NCBI RefSeq assembly: GCF_900110205.1
Contig: NZ_FOCV01000003.1
Coordinates: forward strand, 124,001 to 188,000
Source of the DNA: Rhizobium tibeticum
Lineage (GTDB): Bacteria; Pseudomonadota; Alphaproteobacteria; Rhizobiales; Rhizobiaceae
Length of the DNA stretch: 64,000 bases
Direction: 5' to 3'
Shown here in pieces: positions 26,937 to 37,099 of this stretch. Within the stretch, counting starts at the first letter, position 1, and every line of letters begins with the position of its first letter. The notes beneath the pieces were generated by a model. The model was given only the letters and a program-made list of their open reading frames with translations. It was not told the DNA's origin and did no database searches. A program made the position numbers and the translations under genes.

Positions 26937-29476
26937 CATTGCTGACCCCGCGCGTCTCCCTTGCCTTTCGTCTCGCGCTCCGCGAGCTTCGCGGCGGGCT
27001 CGGCGGCTTCTACATCTTTCTGGCCTGCATCGCCCTCGGCACCGGCGCCATTGCGGCGGTCAATTCGGTTTCGCAGTCAATCACCGACACGATCGCCACG
27101 CAGGGTCAGGAGATCCTTGCAGGCGACGTGCGCTTCGAGCTCAACAACCGCGAGGCGACGGAAGCCGAAATGGGCTTCCTGCGGGGTTTCGGAAAGGTGT
27201 CGGTGTCGACCGGCCTGCGCTCGATGGCGCGCAAGCCCGACGGCTCGGATCAGGCCCTGGTCGAAGTCAAGGCGGTCGACGGCGCTTACCCACTCTACGG
27301 TACTTTCGAAGCCGAACCGAACTATCCGCTGCACGCGCTTCTATCCGGGCAGAGCGGCACCTATGGCGCAGTGGCCGCGCCGCTTCTGCTCGAGCGGCTC
27401 GGCCTCTCCATTGGCGACGAGATCCTGCTCGGCAATGTCATCTTGAACATCACCGGCACGATCAAGACTGAGCCGGACGCGGTCTCGGAAGGTTTCGGCT
27501 TCGCACCCCGCCTCCTCGTGAGCAGGGACGGGCTCAAGGCATCCGGCCTCATCCAGACCGGCAGCTTGGTCGAACACGTTTACAAGATCCGCATGGACGA
27601 TCCGGCCGAGAGATCCACGATCCGCGATCGGGCTGCGAAGGACTTTCCGTCCGCCGGCTGGTCGATCCGCACGAGCGATCGGGCAGCGCCTTCGCTAACC
27701 GAAAACATTGAGCGCTTCTCGCAATTTCTAACGCTGGTCGGACTGACGGCCCTGATCGTCGGTGGTGTCGGCGTCGCAAACGCTGTGCGTGCTTTCCTGG
27801 ATTCCAAGCGCACGACGATTGCTACGTTCAAGTGCCTTGGCGCGCCGGCAGCGACTGTGGTCCTGATCTACCTGTTCCAGATCGCGATGATTGCCTTGGG
27901 CGGCATGGTCATCGGCCTCGTCATCGGAGCGCTGGCGCCAATCGTGGCGTCGCAATTTCTGGCGCAATTCCTGCCTGTTTCCACCGATCTGACGTTCTAC
28001 CCCGGGGCCTTGTCGCTCGCCGTCCTTTTCGGCATTCTGACAACGCTGGCCTTTGCCATCATGCCGCTCGGACATTCCCGCGAGGTTCCGGCGACAGCTC
28101 TCTTCCGCGAACAAGGTTTCGAGGCGCGGGGTCTACCATCGTGGCCCTACATCCTCCTTGCCGCGGCCTTTCTCCTTGCCCTTGCCGGTCTTGCCATCGT
28201 CACCGCTCACGATCGCTTCATCGCGATCGTCTTTGTCGGCGCGATCGCCTTCTCCTTCGTGATCTTGCGGCTTGTCGCTGCCGGGATCGCTTGGCTCGCG
28301 CGTCGCAGCCCGCGGGTGAATTCACCCGCCCTGCGGCTCGCAATCGGCAACATCCATAGGCCCGGCGCGCTGACGCCCTCCGTCGTCCTGTCTCTCGGTC
28401 TTGGCCTTGCACTGCTCGTCACCCTCACCCTGATCGACGGCAACATGCGGCAGCAATTGACCGGGCGCATGGCCGCCGGCGCGCCGAACTTCTTCTTCGT
28501 CGACATTCAGGGATCGGAACGCGAGAAATTCCGTAGCGTCATCAAAGCCAGTTCCCCGGATGGCCACTTGGTCGAGGTGCCGATGCTGCGCGGCCGCATC
28601 CTCGCCTTCAACGGCGAGGACGTGACGAAGCGGAACGTTCCGCCGGGCGGCCAGTGGGTCCTGCGCGGCGACCGCGGCATCACGTATTCGCAAACACTGC
28701 CGGAAAATGCATTGTTGACCGAGGGTTCATGGTGGCCGAAGGATTATAGCGGTGAGCCGCTTGTCTCCTTTTCTGCCGAGGAAGCGAAGGAACTCGGTCT
28801 GAAGATCGGCGACACCGTCACCGTTAACGTGCTTGGGCGTAACATCACAGCCAAGATCGCCAATCTGCGCAAGGTCGAGTGGGAAACGCTCTCCATCAAC
28901 TTCGTGATGGTGTTCTCGCCGAATACGTTCCGCGGCGCCCCGCACGCCTGGCTGGCGACGCTCACCGACCCGGCCGCGACCTCTACTCAGGAGGCCGTGA
29001 TTCTCAAATCCGTGACAAATACCTATCCGACGATCACCAGCGTGCGGGTCAAGGATGCGATCGATATCGTCAACACACTGGTGGCGCAGCTTGCGACGGC
29101 GATCCGCGCCGCCGCCTCCGTTGCACTTATCGCCTCGGTGCTCGTTCTTGCGGGCGCTCTGGCTGCCGGCAACCGCGCCCGTACCCATGATGCAGTCGTC
29201 CTCAAGACACTGGGCGCGACGCGACGAATGCTGATCCGCGCCTTCTGCTACGAATACCTCATTCTCGGGGCAGCAACCGCAGTCTTCGCCCTGTTTGCCG
29301 GCGGCGTCGCGGCCTGGTTCATCACCGCCCGGATCATGCGCATCCCCTCGCACTTCCTGCCCGACGTCGCCGGCCTGACACTCATAACGGCGCTGGTGCT
29401 CACCGTCGGCATTGGACTCATCGGTACCTGGCGCATCCTCGGCCAGAAAGCGGCACCCGTTTTGCGCGAGCTCTGA
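26933..29476 (+). CDS. ybbP: ABC transporter permease (YbbP-like, FtsX/MacB fold)
   Basis: 847 residues. A transmembrane helix near residues 20-45 is followed by a large periplasmic domain of about 200 residues. A central block of helices (about 255-460) follows, then a second periplasmic domain (about 490-710) and three C-terminal helices. This duplicated FtsX layout is that of YbbP rather than LolC/E. Type VII ABC proteins of this class work mechanically on envelope components rather than importing solutes. Coupled to the ATPase gene by a 4-base overlap. Confidence 0.92.
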   Translation: MTLLTPRVSLAFRLALRELRGGLGGFYIFLACIALGTGAIAAVNSVSQSITDTIATQGQEILAGDVRFELNNREATEAEMGFLRGFGKVSVSTGLRSMARKPDGSDQALVEVKAVDGAYPLYGTFEAEPNYPLHALLSGQSGTYGAVAAPLLLERLGLSIGDEILLGNVILNITGTIKTEPDAVSEGFGFAPRLLVSRDGLKASGLIQTGSLVEHVYKIRMDDPAERSTIRDRAAKDFPSAGWSIRTSDRAAPSLTENIERFSQFLTLVGLTALIVGGVGVANAVRAFLDSKRTTIATFKCLGAPAATVVLIYLFQIAMIALGGMVIGLVIGALAPIVASQFLAQFLPVSTDLTFYPGALSLAVLFGILTTLAFAIMPLGHSREVPATALFREQGFEARGLPSWPYILLAAAFLLALAGLAIVTAHDRFIAIVFVGAIAFSFVILRLVAAGIAWLARRSPRVNSPALRLAIGNIHRPGALTPSVVLSLGLGLALLVTLTLIDGNMRQQLTGRMAAGAPNFFFVDIQGSEREKFRSVIKASSPDGHLVEVPMLRGRILAFNGEDVTKRNVPPGGQWVLRGDRGITYSQTLPENALLTEGSWWPKDYSGEPLVSFSAEEAKELGLKIGDTVTVNVLGRNITAKIANLRKVEWETLSINFVMVFSPNTFRGAPHAWLATLTDPAATSTQEAVILKSVTNTYPTITSVRVKDAIDIVNTLVAQLATAIRAAASVALIASVLVLAGALAAGNRARTHDAVVLKTLGATRRMLIRAFCYEYLILGAATAVFALFAGGVAAWFITARIMRIPSHFLPDVAGLTLITALVLTVGIGLIGTWRILGQKAAPVLREL

Positions 29477-29579
29477 TTGACCAAACGGAGAAATTCCCTT
29501 CACCTTACGGCGATTTAACCCGATCGCGGGTTGCAAGGGCCTTGTTTGCGAAAGGCGAAAGGCTCATATTGTGTGCAGG

Positions 29580-29650
29580 CATGCTGGGCTCCGCAGCGGC
29601 GCCCGGGTTACGCACCCGCCACCGTGTCCACACCGGAGCTTATAAGAGGA
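29580..29650 (+). ncRNA. ybhL-type leader RNA
   Basis: The 70 bases before the Bax-inhibitor-like gene fold into a closed multi-arm structure. An outer stem GGCTCCG (29587-29593) pairs with CGGAGCT (29634-29640, one G-U). Inside are a GC hairpin built on GGGTTACGCACCC and a small GTGT-CC-ACAC hairpin. A conserved ybhL leader motif has been described upstream of ybhL homologues in alphaproteobacteria, and the gene downstream is such a homologue; I matched it by position and folding, not by a covariance model. Its ligand or function is unknown. The ribosome-binding site (AAGAGGA) follows directly. Confidence 0.65.
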
Positions 29651-29654
29651 AACT

Positions 29655-30383
29655 ATGGCTGACCTTCGTAATTACCAAGGCCGCGTACAAACTGGCGAGA
29701 TGATCGACCAGGGCCTACGTAGCTATATGCTCAGGGTCTACAACCTGATGGCGCTGGGTCTGGCGATCACCGGTGTGGCCGCCTATCTCGGCTTCAATTT
29801 CGCCGTCCAGGACAATCAACTGACGCAGTTTGGCGTGCTGCTCTTCCAGTCGCCGCTCCGTTGGGTGGTCATCCTTGCCCCGCTGGCCGCCGTGTTCTTC
29901 CTGAGCTTCAGGATTAACCGCATGAGCGTTGCCGCCGCGCAGACGACCTTCTGGGTCTATGCCGCGCTGGTGGGTCTGTCGCTTTCGTCGATCTTCCTGG
30001 TCTACACGCAATCGAGCATCACGCAGACGTTCTTCGTGACGGCGGCCTCATTTGGCGCGCTTTCGCTGTATGGCTACACGACCAAGCGTGATCTCTCCGC
30101 GATGGGCTCGTTCCTGATCATGGGCCTCTTCGGTCTGATCATCGCGTCGATCGTGAACATCTTCCTGGCGTCGTCTGCCCTGCAGTTCGCGGTCTCTGTG
30201 ATCGGCGTGTTGATCTTCGCAGGCCTGACCGCCTACGATACGCAGCGCATCAAGGAGCTGTATTACGAAGCCGACGGCGCAGAGGTTGCCGGCCGCAAGG
30301 CGATCATGGGTGCACTGACCTTGTATCTCGACTTCATCAACCTCTTCATGTTCCTCCTGCAGTTCATGGGTGACCGCAAGTAA
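29655..30383 (+). CDS. Bax inhibitor-1 / YccA (YbhL) family membrane protein
   Basis: 242 residues with seven hydrophobic segments and a short cytoplasmic N-terminus. The family segment G-L-T-A-Y-D-T-Q-R-I-K near residue 194 carries an aspartate that matters for pH-dependent calcium leak in BsYetJ. Other bacterial members (YccA) modulate FtsH protease. The ATG at 29655 has AAGAGGA upstream and is preceded by a structured leader. It is monocistronic with its own terminator. Confidence 0.93.
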   Translation: MADLRNYQGRVQTGEMIDQGLRSYMLRVYNLMALGLAITGVAAYLGFNFAVQDNQLTQFGVLLFQSPLRWVVILAPLAAVFFLSFRINRMSVAAAQTTFWVYAALVGLSLSSIFLVYTQSSITQTFFVTAASFGALSLYGYTTKRDLSAMGSFLIMGLFGLIIASIVNIFLASSALQFAVSVIGVLIFAGLTAYDTQRIKELYYEADGAEVAGRKAIMGALTLYLDFINLFMFLLQFMGDRK

Positions 30384-30401
30384 GGAACAGGGATGTTGTC
30401 G

Positions 30402-30428
30402 AAAAAGGCGGCTTCGGCCGCCTTTTTT
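30402..30428 (+). terminator. Rho-independent terminator with TTCG tetraloop
   Basis: AAAAAGGCGGC (30402-30412) pairs with GCCGCCTTTTT around a TTCG loop, ending in six T residues. It is the terminator of the Bax-inhibitor-like gene. Confidence 0.92.
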
Positions 30429-30494
30429 GTTGCCTGGTCATACGGAGAATGATTTCTGGATGGGTCCATTGTTCAAATCCTCCCGGCCGACCGA

Positions 30495-31052
30495 ATGCCC
30501 ATCTTCCTCCGCGACGCTTCCTCATTCGACCTCCCCACCATCACGGCCATCTATCGCGAATCCGTCCTGAATGGTGTCGCAAGCTACGAGATCGTCCCGC
30601 CGGAGCAAAGCGAGATGGCGGCACGATTTTCCGCGATCACGGGCCAGAACTATCCCTACATCGCCGCCATCGATGAGGATGGCAGCCTGCTCGGTTACGC
30701 CTATGCCTCAGCCTTCCGGACGCGGCCGGCCTATCGCTGGATGGTCGAAGATTCGATCTACCTGGGGCCTGAAGCACGCGGCAGGGGCGTTGGAAGGCTG
30801 CTGCTCGCCGAACTGATCCGACGCTGCACGGATCTCGGCTTTCGCCAGATGGTGGCCGTGATCGGCGGCGCACATCCGGCATCGATTGCCGTGCATCGCG
30901 CATTGGGCTTTGAGGAAACCGGCCGCCTGAGAGCAACAGGTTACAAGCACGGTCGCTGGCTCGATACGATGATCATGCAGCGGGCCCTTGGTGAAGGCGC
31001 GGCCACGGACCCCGATGCCTCGACTTATCCAGGTACCCTGTTCAAAGCTTGA
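30495..31052 (+). CDS. GNAT N-acetyltransferase, phosphinothricin-acetyltransferase-like
   Basis: 185 residues. The core follows the Pat/Bar subfamily: A-I-Y-R-E-S-V-L-N-G-V-A-S-Y-E near residue 19, motif A E-A-R-G-R-G-V-G with the CoA-binding Gly/Arg loop, and G-Y-K-H-G-R-W-L-D-T near the end. Members acetylate phosphinothricin, methionine sulfone/sulfoximine or related glutamate analogues; chromosomal rhizobial forms are usually annotated from similarity alone. The gene converges on DUF2794 with 6 bases between stops. Confidence 0.9.
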   Translation: MPIFLRDASSFDLPTITAIYRESVLNGVASYEIVPPEQSEMAARFSAITGQNYPYIAAIDEDGSLLGYAYASAFRTRPAYRWMVEDSIYLGPEARGRGVGRLLLAELIRRCTDLGFRQMVAVIGGAHPASIAVHRALGFEETGRLRATGYKHGRWLDTMIMQRALGEGAATDPDASTYPGTLFKA

Positions 31053-31058
31053 GCCGAG

Positions 31059-31460
31059 CTACTTCTCGACCAGCTTCAAGGCCTTATTGAAGACCTTCAA
31101 AACCTGCTGCAGCTCGTGCCCGCGCTTCAGGATGACACCGTGAGTGTTGAAAACGGAATAGGCACCCTGCTTGGTGGCAAGCTTCGGATTCTTCTCGATG
31201 CGAAAAAGCGGCATTTCGCCCGATCGCTTGAAAACCGAGAAGATGGCGCAGTCTTTCAGATGATCGATCGCGTAATCCCGCCACTCGCCCTCGCCGACCA
31301 TGCGGCCGTAAATCCACAGGATCGCGTCGAGCTCGCGACGGTGAAAGGTGACCGGCGGTGGGTCCTTGCTCTGCTTGTACTCCTTGAGATCTACGACGAC
31401 TGAGGAACTGTTCTCGGCCGACCGGCTTTCGCCGCGCCGCAAATCCGGCTGATCTGACAT
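31059..31460 (-). CDS. DUF2794-family protein
   Basis: 133 residues, soluble. The N-terminal 30 residues are polar and probably disordered. The conserved core begins at about P-V-T-F-H-R-R-E-L and includes W-R-D-Y-A-I-D-H-L-K-D and K-N-P-K-L-A-T-K-Q-G-A-Y-S-V. This family is found mainly in Alphaproteobacteria and has no known function. The ATG at 31460 has GGGAGAC upstream. It is the last gene before an intergenic region separating it from the DUF1223 gene on the same strand. Confidence 0.85.
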   Translation of the reverse strand: MSDQPDLRRGESRSAENSSSVVVDLKEYKQSKDPPPVTFHRRELDAILWIYGRMVGEGEWRDYAIDHLKDCAIFSVFKRSGEMPLFRIEKNPKLATKQGAYSVFNTHGVILKRGHELQQVLKVFNKALKLVEK

Positions 31461-31827
31461 CAGTCTCCCTGTGCCTCCGCTCGTGACAGGAGAATGACAG
31501 TTTGCCTTAGCGTTTATAAATTGCAAGCAGGCGATCAGTCACATTAATCATAGTCTGTGCAATCTCCCGAGCGCCGCAATTCAGTCAAAACAGCGCCTCA
31601 TTTGCAAGGGAAATTCCCTCACGATTGCGCCGCGGGCCCCGTTCGGACCCGTCGTCGCACCCGAATTGCGCATGATCTTTTGCCAGATTTGGTCTGCTGA
31701 AACGGTTGTGTGTGAGTTTGGCGCCAGCGCGCCAAAGGGCCCGGCTGACCGTATCGACCTTAACCCCAGCCCCGAATACGATCAGCCGGGCCACCCCGTT
31801 TTCGATCCGCAGAAGCAGATGAAACGG
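31461..31827. other. Intergenic region between DUF1223 and DUF2794 genes
   Basis: About 370 bases without a recognised gene. It holds a perfect 8-bp hairpin (TTTGGCGC 31717-31724 with GCGCCAAA 31729-31736) that could end the DUF1223 transcript, although no T-run follows. The reading frame of DUF1223 continues past its TGA for about 80 sense codons to 31585 before the next stop. I see no ribosome-binding site that would make this a separate gene. Confidence 0.5.
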
Positions 31828-32565
31828 TCAGATGTTCTTCCCGGCCATGACAACCGTCGCTCCGAGGATCGCAGATGGATTGCCGTCGGCGGTGGAGGAT
31901 TGAAGTAGAATCGCGCAGCCCTCAAGGTCCGGCTTCTGCATCACGCTGGCCGGCAGCGTCAAGCTCGTTTCCTTGCCCTCCCACATGCCGACGGTCTCAA
32001 CATCGGCAACGCTGTTGAGGTATGCAATCTTCTGTCCGCTGTTTTCGCCCTTCTCCACGTCGATGGTCTTCTCGCGGTTGAAATAGACCATGACGACATT
32101 GGCTTTGCCCTGTCCTGCGCCGATCTTGATCTCGAGTTGGTCGTCGCGCATCTGCGCAGTCACCGGCACTGACAACCCCATGCCTTCGGCTGCATAGCCA
32201 TCGATCTTCTTATTGATCGCGCCAAGATCGGCTCCCGCTACGTGGTCGCGGCCGTTGACGATGACCTGCGGCGTATAGACGTTGGCGCGTCCCATGGTCT
32301 GCGCGTAGCCATACTGGCGCTCCGTATTCTCCTTGGAACTCAGCGTATCGGCCCATCCCATATAGTTCCAGTAGTCGACGTGATAGGCGAGAGCGATAAC
32401 GCCGCCGGCCTCGACGATCTTGCGGAAAGCCGCATCGGCTGGAGGACAAGAAGAACATCCCTGCGAGGTGAAGAGTTCAACCACACCTTTCGGCGCGTCC
32501 TGGGCAAAAAGTGGGCCGGCAAGCGCCACACCTGCAACCATGGAAATCAGAAACCGCGGGGACAT
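31828..32565 (-). CDS. DUF1223 secreted thioredoxin-like protein
   Basis: 245 residues with a Sec signal peptide ending near F-A-Q-D at about residue 22. The thioredoxin-like start F-T-S-Q-G-C-S-S-C-P-P-A-D carries a C-S-S-C redox or metal-binding motif, the defining feature of DUF1223. A redox role in the periplasm is plausible but no family member has a firm function. The ATG at 32565 has AAGGTG upstream. It lies downstream of acnA but is separated from it by a terminator. Confidence 0.88.
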   Translation of the reverse strand: MSPRFLISMVAGVALAGPLFAQDAPKGVVELFTSQGCSSCPPADAAFRKIVEAGGVIALAYHVDYWNYMGWADTLSSKENTERQYGYAQTMGRANVYTPQVIVNGRDHVAGADLGAINKKIDGYAAEGMGLSVPVTAQMRDDQLEIKIGAGQGKANVVMVYFNREKTIDVEKGENSGQKIAYLNSVADVETVGMWEGKETSLTLPASVMQKPDLEGCAILLQSSTADGNPSAILGATVVMAGKNI

Positions 32566-32744
32566 TCACTGCACCTTTTTATTCAGTACCTACCGCCACG
32601 CTTCGCCGCAGGTTCCGATGTATGAACGTAGAGATAGTGGTTCTCGCTCCAAACGGAAAGTCACGAACGGGTGAGACCAAGCTTCGTGGAAGCCAAGCCG
32701 AAACACATCGTCGTGACCGGGCATCCAATACCGTGCGCTCAAAC

Positions 32745-32774
32745 GAAAACCGCCGGAAATCTCTTTCCGGCGGT
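32745..32774 (-). terminator. Rho-independent terminator after acnA
   Basis: ACCGCCGGAAA (32749-32759) pairs perfectly with TTTCCGGCGGT (32764-32774) across a 4-base loop. On the minus strand it is followed by TTTTCGTTT. It lies 26 bases past the acnA stop. Confidence 0.9.
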
Positions 32775-32799
32775 CATTGTCACGGAAGCCTGTTAACAA

Positions 32800-35490
32800 T
32801 CAGGCAGCGAGATCGCGCAGAACCGTCTGCAAGATGCCGCCGTTGTTAAGGTAGATCACTTCATCGAGCGTATCGACACGCGACAGCAGTGGAACGTCCT
32901 TCACGGTGCCGTCGCCATAGGTGATCTTGGCGATCTTCTTTTCGCGCGGCTTGATGTTTTCAAGGCCTTCGATGGTGACGATTTCGTCGCCCTTCAGACC
33001 GAGGCTTGCCCAGGTCGTGCCTTCTTCGAATACGAACGGGACGACGCCCATGCCGACCAGGTTCGAGCGGTGGATACGCTCGAAGGACTGCGCGATTACA
33101 GCCTTGACGCCAAGCAGGTTGGTGCCCTTCGCCGCCCAGTCGCGGGACGAGCCGTTGCCGTATTCGACACCTGCGAAGATGACGAGCGGAACGCCCTCGG
33201 CCTTGTATTGCATGGCCGCGTCGTAGATCGATTCCTCTTCCTTGGAGGGATAGTGGATCGTATAGCCGCCTTCCTTGCCGTTCGGGCCGAGCATGTGGTT
33301 GCGGATGCGAATGTTGGCAAATGTGCCGCGCATCATCACTTCATGGTTGCCGCGGCGTGTGCCGTACTGGTTGAAGTCCGCGACGCCGACATTGTGCTCG
33401 AGCAGGTAGGCACCGGCCGGAGACGCCGCCTTGATCGAACCGGCAGGGGAAATGTGGTCGGTGGTGATCTTGTCGCCGAACAGGCCGAGAACGCGGGCAC
33501 CCTTGATGTCGGAGATACCGGAGCCGGACTTGCCCATGCCCACGAAGTACGGCGGGTTCTGAACGTAGGTCGAATCGTCGTCCCAGGCATAGGTCTGGCC
33601 AGGAGGAACCTGAACGGCCTGCCAGTTCTCGTCGCCCTTGAAGACGTCAGCATACTTCGTCTCGTAGAGCTCGCGCGTAACGTACTTCTGGATGAATTCC
33701 TGAACTTCGTGCGAAGTCGGCCAGATATCCTTGAGGAACACCGGATTGCCGTTCTGGTCTTCGCCGATCGGCTCTTTGGTCAGGTCCTTCTGGACCGAAC
33801 CGGCAAGCGCATAGGCAACGACCAGCGGCGGGGACGCCAGGTAGTTCGCCTGAACATCAGGAGAGATACGGCCTTCGAAGTTACGGTTGCCCGACAAAAC
33901 GCCCGAAACGATAAGCCCCTTGTCGTTGATTGTCTTCGAGATCGGCGCCGGCAGCGGGCCGGAGTTGCCGATGCAGGTCGTGCAGCCGAAGCCGACGAGG
34001 TTAAAGCCGAGCTTGTCGAGGTCAGCCTGCAGGCCGGACTTGGCGAGGTATTCGCCGACCACCTGCGATCCTGGAGCGAGCGAGGTCTTGACCCACGGCT
34101 TGGACTTCAGGCCCCTGGCAACGGCATTACGGGCGAGAAGGCCGGCAGCGATCAGAACCGACGGGTTGGAGGTGTTGGTGCACGACGTGATGGCGGCAAT
34201 CGCAACGTCGCCATGGCCGAGATCGAAGTCGGTGCCTTCGACCGCGTAGCGGTTGGAGAGCTGGCCCGGCTTCTTGTAGTCGGCGTCCATCGAACCAGCG
34301 AAGCCGGCCGCGATGCTTTCGAGCGGGATGCGGCCTTCGGGACGCTTCGGGCCAGCCATCGCAGGCACGACGTCGCCGAGGTCGAGTTCGAGCGTATCGG
34401 TAAAGACGAGGTCCGAACCGTCGCCGTCGCGCCACATCCCTTGAGCCTTCGAATAGGCTTCGACGAGCGCGATGCGGTCCTTGGTGCGGCCCGACATGTT
34501 GAGGTAGTTGATGGTTTCGCCGTCGACCGGGAAGAAACCGCAGGTCGCGCCGTATTCCGGACCCATGTTGCCGATCGTCGCGCGGTCTGCCAGCGGCATG
34601 TTGTCCATGCCCGGGCCGAAGAATTCGACGAACTTGGAAACGACGCCCTTCTTGCGCAGCATCTGCACGACCATCAGCACCAGGTCAGTCGCCGTGACGC
34701 CTTCCTTGAGCTTGCCGGTGAGCTTGAAGCCGATGACTTCAGGCAGGAGCATCGAGACCGGCTGGCCGAGCATGGCCGCTTCAGCTTCGATACCGCCAAC
34801 ACCCCAGCCGAGAACGCCAAGGCCGTTGATCATCGTCGTATGGCTGTCGGTGCCGACGCAGGTGTCGGGATAAGCGATCGTCTCGCCGTCCTCTTCCTTC
34901 GTCCAGACGGTCTGGCCGAGGTATTCGAGATTCACCTGATGACAGATGCCGGTGCCGGGAGGAACGACGCGGAAGTTCTTGAATGCCTGCTGGCCCCACT
35001 TCAGGAAGCGGTAGCGCTCGCCGTTACGCTGGTATTCCAGCTCGACGTTCTTGGCAAAGGCCTGCGGCGTGCCGAATTCGTCGACGATAACAGAGTGGTC
35101 GATGACGAGGTCGACCGGAACCAGCGGATTGATCTTCTCCGGGTCGCCACCGAGCGACACCATCGCGTCACGCATCGCGGCCAGATCGACGACGGCGGGA
35201 ACGCCGGTGAAGTCCTGCATCAGGACGCGCGCCGGACGATAGGCGATTTCGTTTTCGACAGCACCCTTGTTATCAAGCCATTCGGCAACGGCCAGAATGT
35301 GTTCCTTGGTCACCGACTGACCGTCTTCGAAGCGCAGCAGGTTCTCGAGCAGAACCTTCATCGAGTAAGGAAGCTTCGAAACACCCGGCAGGCCATTCGC
35401 CTCAGCCTTGGGCAGGCTGAAATAGACGTAGTCCTTACCGTTCACGGTGAGCGTGGAACGACAATTGAAGCTGTCAAGAGATTTAGACAC
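32800..35490 (-). CDS. acnA: Aconitate hydratase A
   Basis: 896 residues, typical of AcnA/IRP1-type aconitases that interconvert citrate and isocitrate in the TCA cycle. The 4Fe-4S ligands are in S-C-T-N-T-S and in G-F-G-C-T-T-C-I-G, all present. The C-terminal swivel domain carries G-N-G-S-S-R-D-W-A with substrate-contact Ser/Arg. The start is GTG at 35490 (read as M-S-K-S-L-D-S-F), the form usual in rhizobia, with GGGG about 8 bases upstream; an extension to 35520 is not needed. It is divergent from the ccm operon. Confidence 0.97.
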   Translation of the reverse strand: MSKSLDSFNCRSTLTVNGKDYVYFSLPKAEANGLPGVSKLPYSMKVLLENLLRFEDGQSVTKEHILAVAEWLDNKGAVENEIAYRPARVLMQDFTGVPAVVDLAAMRDAMVSLGGDPEKINPLVPVDLVIDHSVIVDEFGTPQAFAKNVELEYQRNGERYRFLKWGQQAFKNFRVVPPGTGICHQVNLEYLGQTVWTKEEDGETIAYPDTCVGTDSHTTMINGLGVLGWGVGGIEAEAAMLGQPVSMLLPEVIGFKLTGKLKEGVTATDLVLMVVQMLRKKGVVSKFVEFFGPGMDNMPLADRATIGNMGPEYGATCGFFPVDGETINYLNMSGRTKDRIALVEAYSKAQGMWRDGDGSDLVFTDTLELDLGDVVPAMAGPKRPEGRIPLESIAAGFAGSMDADYKKPGQLSNRYAVEGTDFDLGHGDVAIAAITSCTNTSNPSVLIAAGLLARNAVARGLKSKPWVKTSLAPGSQVVGEYLAKSGLQADLDKLGFNLVGFGCTTCIGNSGPLPAPISKTINDKGLIVSGVLSGNRNFEGRISPDVQANYLASPPLVVAYALAGSVQKDLTKEPIGEDQNGNPVFLKDIWPTSHEVQEFIQKYVTRELYETKYADVFKGDENWQAVQVPPGQTYAWDDDSTYVQNPPYFVGMGKSGSGISDIKGARVLGLFGDKITTDHISPAGSIKAASPAGAYLLEHNVGVADFNQYGTRRGNHEVMMRGTFANIRIRNHMLGPNGKEGGYTIHYPSKEEESIYDAAMQYKAEGVPLVIFAGVEYGNGSSRDWAAKGTNLLGVKAVIAQSFERIHRSNLVGMGVVPFVFEEGTTWASLGLKGDEIVTIEGLENIKPREKKIAKITYGDGTVKDVPLLSRVDTLDEVIYLNNGGILQTVLRDLAA

Positions 35491-35748
35491 GAGAGACCCC
35501 GTTTCTGATAGCGAACACAATCGTGCGGACGCCTATGCACGTAATGCACATCAGGATGCGGGTACGGCCATTTCCGCTGTCCGCACGTGGAGCAAAGCCC
35601 ATGTTCGGCGCAAGGATGAAATTCACGCCGACCGCTGGCGTGGTTGCGGGTCTTATAGATAATTTCTAAGAAAGGTGCCAGAGAGTGCGTGGCCCATTTC
35701 GGATTTTTTTGCATTGCGATGACTGAAAAATTAAACCACGGAAAAGTC

Positions 35749-36396
35749 ATGTATCTCGAGGCCGCCAATCTGGCCGCGCGCCGGGGAGAAGAACTCATTT
35801 TCGAGGGCGTATCCTTTCGCCTGGAATCGGGCGAAGCGCTGGTTTTGACAGGCAAAAATGGATCGGGAAAGTCAACTTTGTTGCGCGTCGTCGCCGGTTT
35901 GCTGCATCGGGAAAGAGGCTCGGTTAGCTTCACCGATTCGCATGGCAACACTCTCCGGCGCGTCGGCGAAATCAGCCACTATCTCGGCCACCGCAATGCG
36001 ATGAAAAGCGAGTTGACGGTCGCCGAAAACCTCGACTTCTGGCGCTGCTTTCTGGGAGATACGCAGGGCGGTTCGACCGTTTCCATCGACGAGGCAGCCG
36101 AGGCGGTCGGGCTCGCGGGAATAACGCAGCTTCCCTTCGGCTACCTTTCGGCTGGCCAGCAACGCCGCTTTGCCTTCGCCAAGCTGCTTATCGCCTACCG
36201 GCCGGTCTGGATTCTCGATGAGCCGACCGCTGCGCTGGACGCAAGCGGCGACCGCCTTTTTGCAGAGCTTATCGAGGCGCATCGGCGCAAGGGCGGGATC
36301 GTGCTTGCCGCAACCCACCAGCCGTTGGGCCTGGAGGGCGCGCAGGAGCTGCGGATGGCGGGATTTTCTCACACTGGTCCGGGAGTGTGGGCATGA
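35749..36396 (+). CDS. ccmA: Cytochrome c maturation ATPase CcmA
   Basis: 215 residues. Walker A G-K-N-G-S-G-K-S-T, signature L-S-A-G-Q-Q-R-R and Walker B W-I-L-D-E-P-T-A-A-L-D are intact. CcmA with CcmB releases holo-CcmE from the CcmC-heme complex at the inner membrane. It is the first gene of ccmABCDG. The ATG at 35749 is preferred over upstream in-frame ATGs at 35719 and 35689, because the ABC domain begins immediately. It overlaps ccmB by 4 bases. No ccmE, ccmF or ccmH gene is in the window; in rhizobia these normally sit in a separate cycHJKL operon. Confidence 0.93.
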   Translation: MYLEAANLAARRGEELIFEGVSFRLESGEALVLTGKNGSGKSTLLRVVAGLLHRERGSVSFTDSHGNTLRRVGEISHYLGHRNAMKSELTVAENLDFWRCFLGDTQGGSTVSIDEAAEAVGLAGITQLPFGYLSAGQQRRFAFAKLLIAYRPVWILDEPTAALDASGDRLFAELIEAHRRKGGIVLAATHQPLGLEGAQELRMAGFSHTGPGVWA

Positions 36397-37052
36397 TGGC
36401 CCTTCTGCTGCGTGACCTCAAACTTTCCATTCGCGCCGGCGGCGGCGCGCTGATCGGCGTTCTCTTCTTTCTGACCGTCGTCGCGGTCATCCCCTTCGGC
36501 GTCGGGCCTGACCTTGCACTTCTGTCTCGCATCGGTCCGGCGATCGTGTGGATCGGTGCGCTGCTTGCGGCGCTTCTCGGCCTCGACCGCCTGTTTCAGG
36601 CCGAACGCGACGATGGCTCGCTCGATCTCATGCTGATGCACGAACATCCGCTTGTTTTGACGTTGCTAGTTAAGTGCCTGGCACACTGGATCGCCACCAG
36701 CCTGCCGCTGGTCATCGCCTCGCCGCTGCTTGGCCTCTTCATGAATATGAGTGAGACGGCGATCGGCGCGACGATGCTGACGCTCCTCGTCGGTTCGCCC
36801 GCGATTACCTTCATCGGCGCCGTTGGCGCCGCCGTTGCTGTCGCCTTGCCGCGTGGCGGACTGCTGGTCTCGATCCTGGTGCTGCCGCTGACCATTCCGG
36901 TGCTTATTTTCGGCGTCAGCGCCACTTATGCGGCGGTCGAAGGCCCATCGCCCTTTTTGCCGCCTTTCCTCATCCTGATCGCGCTCACGCTGTTCTTCGC
37001 CGTCATCGGCCCGGCAGCGGCCACACTGGCACTACGCAACACGACGGATTGA
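36393..37052 (+). CDS. ccmB: Heme exporter protein CcmB
   Basis: 219 residues, six hydrophobic segments, matching CcmB. The conserved early segment R-D-L-K-L-S-I-R and the loop [15 protein letters not shown] are family features. It is the membrane subunit that partners CcmA in releasing heme-loaded CcmE. The ATG at 36393 overlaps the ccmA stop (ATGA), which fits coupled synthesis of the two subunits. Confidence 0.94.
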   Translation: MMALLLRDLKLSIRAGGGALIGVLFFLTVVAVIPFGVGPDLALLSRIGPAIVWIGALLAALLGLDRLFQAERDDGSLDLMLMHEHPLVLTLLVKCLAHWIATSLPLVIASPLLGLFMNMSETAIGATMLTLLVGSPAITFIGAVGAAVAVALPRGGLLVSILVLPLTIPVLIFGVSATYAAVEGPSPFLPPFLILIALTLFFAVIGPAAATLALRNTTD

Positions 37053-37099
37053 TGGGGCGCTCGATTGCGGCATCGGGCATATCGCGGTAAGGAAACGGC

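Noticed and set aside
30455..30490. Possible tRNA T-arm (a GTTCAAATCC-like string)
   Set aside because: No matching acceptor stem, D-arm or anticodon arm can be built around it.
33070..35508. A long open frame of over 800 codons on the plus strand, antisense to acnA
   Set aside because: It mirrors the codon structure of acnA, has no recognisable domain and is a known artefact of GC-rich third positions.
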